This document shows positions 7,960-11,956 of a DNA stretch of 11,956 bases, piece after piece. Below the pieces are notes generated by a model, which was not told the origin of the DNA, ran no database searches, and was given only the letters and a program-made list of their open reading frames with translations. This DNA is from Prevotellaceae bacterium UBA3646 (GTDB taxonomy: Bacteria; Bacteroidota; Bacteroidia; Bacteroidales; Bacteroidaceae), in contig DFKL01000080.1 of the NCBI GenBank assembly GCA_002373535.1, positions 1-11,956 of the forward strand. The letters are read 5' to 3'. How positions within the stretch are numbered: the first letter of the stretch is position 1; each line of letters starts with the position of its first letter. The translations under genes and the position numbers were made by a program.

Positions 7960-7963
7960 AGGG
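7960..7963 (+). promoter_or_regulatory. Possible ribosome binding site (AGGG) deciding the GH25 start
   Basis: AGGG lies six bases before ATG 7970, an unusual Shine-Dalgarno-like site in this window where most genes have none. With the signal peptide it favours 7970 over the upstream TTG 7943. Confidence 0.45.
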
Positions 7964-7969
7964 TCATTA

Positions 7970-8776
7970 ATGACAATAAGGAACATTATATCTCTGCTTG
8001 TATTGTTGCAGACAATTAATGTCACGACAATCCAGGCGAGACCTCAGAAGCGCAACACAAAGCAGCGACTGGCAGTGCCGGACATCATGCCACGACGAAG
8101 CAAGCCGGAAAGAATCATGCCACTCGTAGCTGAGCTGGAAAAGCCCAATGTCCGTGTACGCCACATAGGAAATTCACGTACAGGCATTGATGTCAGCCAT
8201 TACCAGGGATATATTGACTGGAAGCAAGTCGCTTCAGACAACCGCGTTGCATTTGTCTACCTGAAAGCAACGGAAAACACCGGTATGGTGGACAATACAT
8301 ACAGGCGTAATCTTGAAGGAGCCCGTGCCGAAGGTATTCCGGTAGGTGCATATCACTTCTTTAATCCTAAAACGGCGGCATCGGCACAGTTGCATAATTT
8401 CTGCTCGGCTGTAGACCCACGGACACAGGATCTGATTCCTATCGTTGATGTGGAGACACCACCCAGATCCGACATCGCAAGTTTCCAGGCAAGACTCCGT
8501 GCGTTTATCGATGGGGTAGAGAAGCATTTCGGATGCAAGCCTATGATCTATACAGGCATGCACTACTACAACAAGTACCTGCAAGGTAAATTCCTTGACT
8601 GTCCGTTCATGTTTGCACGCTATGCGGAAGATGCCCCCATAGTCAACGATGACGTAAAATTCCTTGTTTGGCAATTTACGGCAAGCGGCAGCATCAACGG
8701 AATCCGAGGAAACGTTGACCGTTCACGCTTCATGGACCACTACGGCGTAAAAGACATAATGATCCATCGTAAGTAA
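7970..8776 (+). CDS. Secreted GH25-family lysozyme (muramidase)
   Basis: A 268-residue glycoside hydrolase family 25 enzyme, which cuts the MurNAc-GlcNAc bond of peptidoglycan. I chose ATG 7970 because it gives a signal peptide (MTIRN, then the hydrophobic IISLLVLLQTI, ending near IQA at 21-23) and has AGGG six bases upstream; a TTG at 7943, directly after the previous stop, would add nine residues without a good signal. A basic proline-containing linker follows (about 24-65). The catalytic domain starts at GIDVSHYQG (D74), has AFVYLKATE, GAYHFF, the core IPIVDVET (D160, E162), MIYTG, a VWQF strand (W234) and NVDRSRF (D250), which are the expected active-site residues. Probable location is the periplasm or outside the cell. 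Use in wall remodelling or against other bacteria cannot be decided from sequence. Confidence 0.93.
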   Translation: MTIRNIISLLVLLQTINVTTIQARPQKRNTKQRLAVPDIMPRRSKPERIMPLVAELEKPNVRVRHIGNSRTGIDVSHYQGYIDWKQVASDNRVAFVYLKATENTGMVDNTYRRNLEGARAEGIPVGAYHFFNPKTAASAQLHNFCSAVDPRTQDLIPIVDVETPPRSDIASFQARLRAFIDGVEKHFGCKPMIYTGMHYYNKYLQGKFLDCPFMFARYAEDAPIVNDDVKFLVWQFTASGSINGIRGNVDRSRFMDHYGVKDIMIHRK

Positions 8777-8802
8777 TTAACAAGATATACATATAAAACA
8801 GA

Positions 8803-8837
8803 AAATTATCCCTGGCATTTCTTGTCAGAGATAATTT
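8803..8837. terminator. Hairpin, probable bidirectional terminator
   Basis: AAATTATC at 8803-8810 pairs perfectly with GATAATTT at 8830-8837. Inside, CTGGC and GTCAG add five more pairs (one G-T) after a single mismatch, leaving a 7-nt loop ATTTCTT. On the plus strand it is followed by ATTATTG, a weak U-rich tail, 26 nt after the GH25 stop. On the minus strand it is followed by TCTGTTTTAT and sits right behind the stop of the broken small gene at 8839. The gap thus ends transcripts arriving from both sides. Confidence 0.6.
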
Positions 8838-8838
8838 A

Positions 8839-9041
8839 TTATTGTACGCCAGACATTTTCTGTTGAAATAAATATATTCGTACGGCTTCGACACGCATGG
8901 CGAGATTGAGCCTGGCTTCTGCATGGCTGCGTACGGAATACGATACTGCAGTCATTCGTGCCCATGCCGCTGCCGACTGGCAGGAATTAATGTGGCAACA
9001 ACAGCATTCCGCATATATTCATCTATCTTCAAGCTGCTCAT
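8839..9041 (-). pseudogene. Frame-broken small gene of unknown function (about 67 aa if repaired)
   Basis: No intact gene of normal size fills 8777-9129, but the minus strand here is protein-like in two adjoining frames. From ATG 9041 it reads MSSLKIDEYMRNAVVATLIP and ASRQ, then runs into a TGA at 8954-8952. One base out of frame the text continues AAWARMTAVSYSVRSHAEAR then LNLAMRVEAVRIYLFQQK to TAA at 8839. The total is 203 nt, one base short of 68 codons, so a single-base deletion near 8970 (within CGGCAGCGG) would explain it. Alternatively these are two coupled tiny genes: the first stop overlaps an ATG at 8955 (ATGA), giving 29 and 38 residues. A purine-rich TAAAGAA precedes ATG 9041. I do not recognise the family. 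The helical, alanine- and arginine-rich look is the main evidence. Confidence 0.4.
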
Positions 9042-9045
9042 TTCT

Positions 9046-9122
9046 TTAGTCTTGCTGTATAAGGAAATTGCTTAGTGGCTCCCATTTATTCGGAACTTTT
9101 ACTTCAACTTTTTTTGTTCCAT
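9046..9122 (-). pseudogene. Possible 25-aa reading frame interrupted at an A7 run
   Basis: ATG 9122 begins 7 nt after the EEP stop and reads MEQKKLK then stops. After the A7 run, the neighbouring frame reads KKVEVKVPNKWEPLSNFLIQ plus QD and a TAA at 9046, four bases before the next small gene. With one extra A the whole would be 25 residues. The stretch is 77 nt, one short of 26 codons. It could be a decayed gene, a sequencing error in a homopolymer, or a site of slippage; it could also be chance, since the frame is short. Confidence 0.3.
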
Positions 9123-9129
9123 AATATTG

Positions 9130-9831
9130 TCATTTTTTTATTACTATTTCTACAGGAATATGGTCACTGAGAGAAAGCCAATAGTCATGATTATCAGCCA
9201 CCTTGAATGAGGTTATGCGGTCTGGAGCGATGAAACAACGGTCAAGATGATATGGTTTTTCCTTTTTGCGTTGCAAATAGAAGGTAGGGATTGTCTCTTC
9301 TCCTTCGGCTTCCCCCATGCTATAATTGTATGCATCTACAAGTCCTTTTTGATTTAATAAATCTACAAGCACATCGTGATTCTTATTTTTCGGATGAAGG
9401 TTGTTAAAAACCGAGCAACTATTGGTATCACCCATCACCAATAAGTCATTTGTAAAAAGGGACTCATTAAAGTGGAAAAAGTCAATCATTTCCTCTACAT
9501 ACTTTCCTTGTGGCCACACAGCCAGCATTTTGTAGCAGTTGTCTACATCAAAGAAAGCATACCCTAACATATGTAATGGATTTCCATACTTACACTTAGT
9601 ACGACGAAGACTGTTACCCTTAGGTGCAAACACGCCGATTCCTTTCATCCAAAAGTCAGGAGTGCCCACATGGAAGCCTTTTTGGAATAATGCTTTGAAC
9701 TCCCGATTATTATAAAAGTCTGGATTCTCACATTCCTGAATCATGAAAACGTCAGCATCAGGATATGCGTTGAACAGATCCATATATTTCTTTCTGAATC
9801 CTCCGTTACAGTTCCAGCTAACTATTTTCAT
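9130..9831 (-). CDS. Endonuclease/exonuclease/phosphatase (EEP) superfamily protein
   Basis: A compact 233-residue metal-dependent phosphoesterase with the EEP signature set: KIVSWNCNG (N7, N9) at the N-terminus, the metal-binding Glu in MIQECEN (E33), MGDTNS with D135 and N137, HLDRCF with D197, and the C-terminal SDH triad S222-D223-H224. Members cut DNA or RNA (ExoIII type) or remove phosphate groups from lipids; the substrate cannot be told from sequence. There is no signal peptide, so it is cytoplasmic. It starts 20 nt after lpdA and may be read from the same transcript. Its base composition is lower in GC than its neighbours (about 37-45% in lines I counted, against about 57% in a line of lpdA), and its codons are AT-rich, which suggests a later arrival. 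A base-excision repair role (Xth-like) is possible but not supported by context. Confidence 0.88.
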   Translation of the reverse strand: MKIVSWNCNGGFRKKYMDLFNAYPDADVFMIQECENPDFYNNREFKALFQKGFHVGTPDFWMKGIGVFAPKGNSLRRTKCKYGNPLHMLGYAFFDVDNCYKMLAVWPQGKYVEEMIDFFHFNESLFTNDLLVMGDTNSCSVFNNLHPKNKNHDVLVDLLNQKGLVDAYNYSMGEAEGEETIPTFYLQRKKEKPYHLDRCFIAPDRITSFKVADNHDYWLSLSDHIPVEIVIKK

Positions 9832-9851
9832 ACTTTCAAAACACTTATGAA

Positions 9852-11234
9852 TTAGAAGTCAGATGCAGCAAGGATTATCTCGCTAAGCGACGGATGGGCA
9901 TGTATTGTGGTTCTGATGTCATCGATGCTGCCACCCTTTTGCATCAAGATGGCAACTTCGTGAATAAGGTCACTTGCATGTGCGCCTAGAATATGTCCCC
10001 CCAGCAGTATGCCGTTCTCATCTGCAAGAAGTTTTACGACACCCTCATCTGCATCCATGCCGAGAGCCTTGCCGTTGGCGCGGTAGAAGGACTTGTATGC
10101 CTTGTATGCAATGCTTTGCTCTGTGAGTTGTTCCTCGGTCCTTCCAACCATTGCAACCTCGGGGACGGTGAAGACTGCGGCTGGAATTATGTCAAGGTTC
10201 GGTACACATTGGCCGTGTACGCTACCTGCAATTATGTGCTGCAGCGCTACTGCTCCTTGTGCAGATGCCGCGTGTGCAAGCTGCATGAGGCCGTTTACAT
10301 CGCCTATGGCATAAATCCCTGGTACATTGGTCTGCATGTGCCGGTCTACGACGATGCCACGTGCTGTGTAGGCAATATTCAGGTCATCCAGGTTGAGTGC
10401 GCCTGTGTTGGCAGCACGTCCGACAGCCATAAGTACAAGGTCTGTCTCGATGGTCGTGTCCTTGCCTTTCTCCTCGCAGGTAACGGTCATGGGTGTGCCT
10501 GGAACTATGCTTTTGGCAGCGGCTCCAGTGCAGAAGGTAATGCCCCTCTTCTTGAGTGACGTACGCAGGCGCTTGGCCGTATCGCGGTCAAAGTTTGGCA
10601 GGATCTCCTTGCAGAACTCCACGACGGTTACCTCGGAACCGAAACTGTTGTATATGCTGGCGAATTCCAAGCCTATCACTCCGCCGCCTATAATACACAG
10701 ACGACGGGGAATACTCTTGAGACGGAGCATCTCAGTACTGGTCACCACACCCGGGGCATGCGCTCCGTCAATGGGCAGGAATTTGGTCACTGAGCCTGTG
10801 GCAATGATAATGTTGCGACCATTGACTGTTTCTGTGACATGCAGGGCACCGCTGTCGTCTGTGCGCAGTATGTCTACCGTATGTGAATCCGCCAGACGTG
10901 CCTCTCCGCGATACAGTGTGATACCTGGTGTCTTCATCAGAGCTTCAATGCCTGACTGCAACTTGGATACGACCATATTCTTGCGTTCCATGGCTGCGGC
11001 AAGGTCAAAATTCACCTCGCCTGTACTGATTCCTTGCATGGCAGCTTCCCTGACCTGGGTCAGGACTTCGGCCGTATGGCACAGGCACTTGGTTGGGATG
11101 CAACCGGCGTTCAGGCATGTACCGCCAAGGTCGGCCTTCTCGATGACGGCGACCTGTAACCCTTTCCTGGCAGCAGCCACCGCTGTTTCATAACCGCCTG
11201 GTCCTGCTCCGATGATAATAATATCGTATTCCAT
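9852..11234 (-). CDS. lpdA: Dihydrolipoyl dehydrogenase (E3 / glycine cleavage L-protein)
   Basis: A 460-residue flavoprotein that reoxidises the dihydrolipoyl arm of H-protein or 2-oxoacid dehydrogenase complexes, passing electrons through a disulfide and FAD to NAD+. Visible features: FAD-binding GAGPGG at 9-14, the redox pair C40 and C45 in GGTCLNAGCIPTK, NAD-binding GGGVIG at 183-188, second FAD motif AIGDVNG at 309-315, and the catalytic His-Glu pair in HAHPSLSE (H447, E452). Length and order are normal. It sits 48 nt downstream of gcvPB on the same strand, so its main partner is probably the glycine cleavage system; it may also serve other complexes. The ATG at 11234 gives MEYDIIIIGAGPGGYE, the expected N-terminus. 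No obvious Shine-Dalgarno. Confidence 0.97.
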   Translation of the reverse strand: MEYDIIIIGAGPGGYETAVAAARKGLQVAVIEKADLGGTCLNAGCIPTKCLCHTAEVLTQVREAAMQGISTGEVNFDLAAAMERKNMVVSKLQSGIEALMKTPGITLYRGEARLADSHTVDILRTDDSGALHVTETVNGRNIIIATGSVTKFLPIDGAHAPGVVTSTEMLRLKSIPRRLCIIGGGVIGLEFASIYNSFGSEVTVVEFCKEILPNFDRDTAKRLRTSLKKRGITFCTGAAAKSIVPGTPMTVTCEEKGKDTTIETDLVLMAVGRAANTGALNLDDLNIAYTARGIVVDRHMQTNVPGIYAIGDVNGLMQLAHAASAQGAVALQHIIAGSVHGQCVPNLDIIPAAVFTVPEVAMVGRTEEQLTEQSIAYKAYKSFYRANGKALGMDADEGVVKLLADENGILLGGHILGAHASDLIHEVAILMQKGGSIDDIRTTIHAHPSLSEIILAASDF

Positions 11235-11282
11235 ATATATTGAACACTAACGTTTGGATAATTCCTGAAAAAAAAACATGAG

Positions 11283-11956
11283 CTAATATATGAATCTCGG
11301 CTCTTTGACAGCCTTGACATCATCCAGACGGCGGACCGGGGTAGAGTGGGGGGCAGTCTTTAGGTTTTCGGGTGCTACCCTGGCTTCCTCGGCAATCTTT
11401 TTCATGACTGCTATGAAATCATCCAATGTGTCCTTGCTTTCCGTCTCTGTAGGCTCAATCATCATTGCCTCATGAAACAGCAGTGGGAAATATATGGTAG
11501 GCGCATGGAAGCCATAGTCCAGCAGACGCTTGGCAACATCCAAGGTCGTAATGTGGCCTGGGTCATGATGATTGCCTGCATACTCCTCCTTAAGTCCGTC
11601 AAAGACAAACTCGTGCTTACATAATCCGTCTATAGGCAAATTAAAGTATGAGCGCAAGCTCTCCTTTATATAATTTGCATTAAGGACGCTCAGTTTTCCT
11701 GCCATTGCGATATTCTCCCTGCCCAGGCTGAGCAGATAGGCATACGCACGGATTATTACGCCAAAGTTTCCCAACCAACTGCTGACAGAACCGAGAGAGG
11801 ATTTGTCGGATGTGATACGATAGGTGCCGTCTGCCTGTTTCGTGACCTGCGGATTGGGCAGGCAACATTCAAGCCCGGCCCTGACGCCGACCGGTCCGCT
11901 GCCAGGCCCGCCGCCTCCATGTGGTGTCGAAAATGTCTTGTGCAGGTTGATGTGCA
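11283..11956 (-). CDS. gcvPB: Glycine dehydrogenase (decarboxylating) subunit 2, partial
   Basis: The C-terminal 223 codons of a PLP-dependent glycine decarboxylase subunit; the 5' part is beyond the right edge. The visible part begins at the cofactor-lysine motif HINLHKTFSTPHGGGGPGSG (Lys is the sixth visible residue), followed by the glycine-rich loop, then LNANYIKESL, LCKHEFVFDG, TLDVAKRLLDYGFHAPTIYF and MIEPTETESK. The tail, TPVRRLDDVKAVKEPRFIY, is characteristic of the split GcvPB type rather than the fused E. coli GcvP. With GcvPA it decarboxylates glycine and loads the aminomethyl group on lipoyl H-protein. The gene precedes lpdA by 48 nt on the same strand, so gcvPA is expected just outside the window. 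Confidence 0.96.
   Translation of the reverse strand, partial: HINLHKTFSTPHGGGGPGSGPVGVRAGLECCLPNPQVTKQADGTYRITSDKSSLGSVSSWLGNFGVIIRAYAYLLSLGRENIAMAGKLSVLNANYIKESLRSYFNLPIDGLCKHEFVFDGLKEEYAGNHHDPGHITTLDVAKRLLDYGFHAPTIYFPLLFHEAMMIEPTETESKDTLDDFIAVMKKIAEEARVAPENLKTAPHSTPVRRLDDVKAVKEPRFIY

Noticed and set aside
7943..7969. TTG start at 7943 for the muramidase
   Set aside because: It would put nine polar residues before the signal peptide; ATG 7970 gives a normal signal and has AGGG six bases upstream.
8234..8674. 146-codon minus-strand frame opposite the GH25 gene
   Set aside because: The plus strand encodes all GH25 catalytic motifs; the antisense frame has no domain, promoter or RBS of its own.
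8879..8936. Repeated CGTACGG (8879-8885 and 8930-8936)
   Set aside because: Two copies of a 7-mer within 60 bp, both explained by Val-Arg codons in the broken minus-strand small gene; no array.
8874..9075. Plus-strand open stretch of about 65 codons in the gap after the muramidase gene
   Set aside because: No start codon until well inside, an odd cysteine-rich composition, and the minus strand in the same place reads more like protein.
9993..11193. Long plus-strand open frames (188 and 266 codons) opposite lpdA
   Set aside because: They are antisense shadows of a GC-richer gene with intact Lpd motifs; their translations are serine/valine/cysteine-rich with no recognisable domain.
11268..11276. 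T9 run (minus strand) just after the gcvPB stop, as a terminator
   Set aside because: No stem-loop precedes it, and lpdA follows within 48 nt on the same strand, so termination here is unlikely.

Overview
The window looks like ordinary chromosome from a Bacteroidales bacterium, most likely Prevotella-like. Several signs point this way: promoters of the Bacteroidetes form TTTG-N19-TAnnTTTG, almost no classical Shine-Dalgarno sites, a HU-like/SPOR membrane protein of a type typical of the phylum, a queuine-insertion enzyme without its usual zinc cysteines, and a split-type glycine dehydrogenase (GcvPB) next to lpdA. I see no tRNA, rRNA, CRISPR array, insertion sequence or phage gene.

Left block (1-7271, minus strand, transcribed right to left): lon, tgt, an LptF/LptG permease, a DEAD-box RNA helicase, a HU-like/TM/SPOR protein and the start of a zinc-ribbon protein. 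Gaps are short (30, 28 and 53 nt) and lon/tgt and SPOR/zinc-ribbon each share an ATGA overlap, so this reads as one operon for proteolysis, tRNA and RNA care and envelope assembly. The main promoter lies just upstream of lon. A second -10-like box sits only 5 nt before the GTG start of the SPOR gene. Three genes in a row start with GTG or TTG.

Middle block (7403-8776, plus strand): a conserved-looking protein of unknown function followed by a secreted GH25 muramidase, transcribed divergently from lon. A hairpin that could work in both directions follows.

The interval 8777-9129 has no intact gene of normal size. Its minus strand holds two protein-like small reading frames, each one base out of frame. 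They lie just downstream of an endonuclease/exonuclease/phosphatase-family gene that is more AT-rich than its neighbours.

Right block (9130-11956, minus strand): gcvPB (5' part missing), lpdA and then the EEP gene 20 nt later. GcvPB and Lpd are the P-protein subunit and the E3/L-protein of the glycine cleavage system, so this end is one-carbon metabolism with the EEP gene attached behind it.

No clearly new multi-gene system is visible. The best leads are the frame-broken small genes at 8839-9122, the zinc-less Tgt, the G8 tract in lon and the apparently leaderless SPOR gene.
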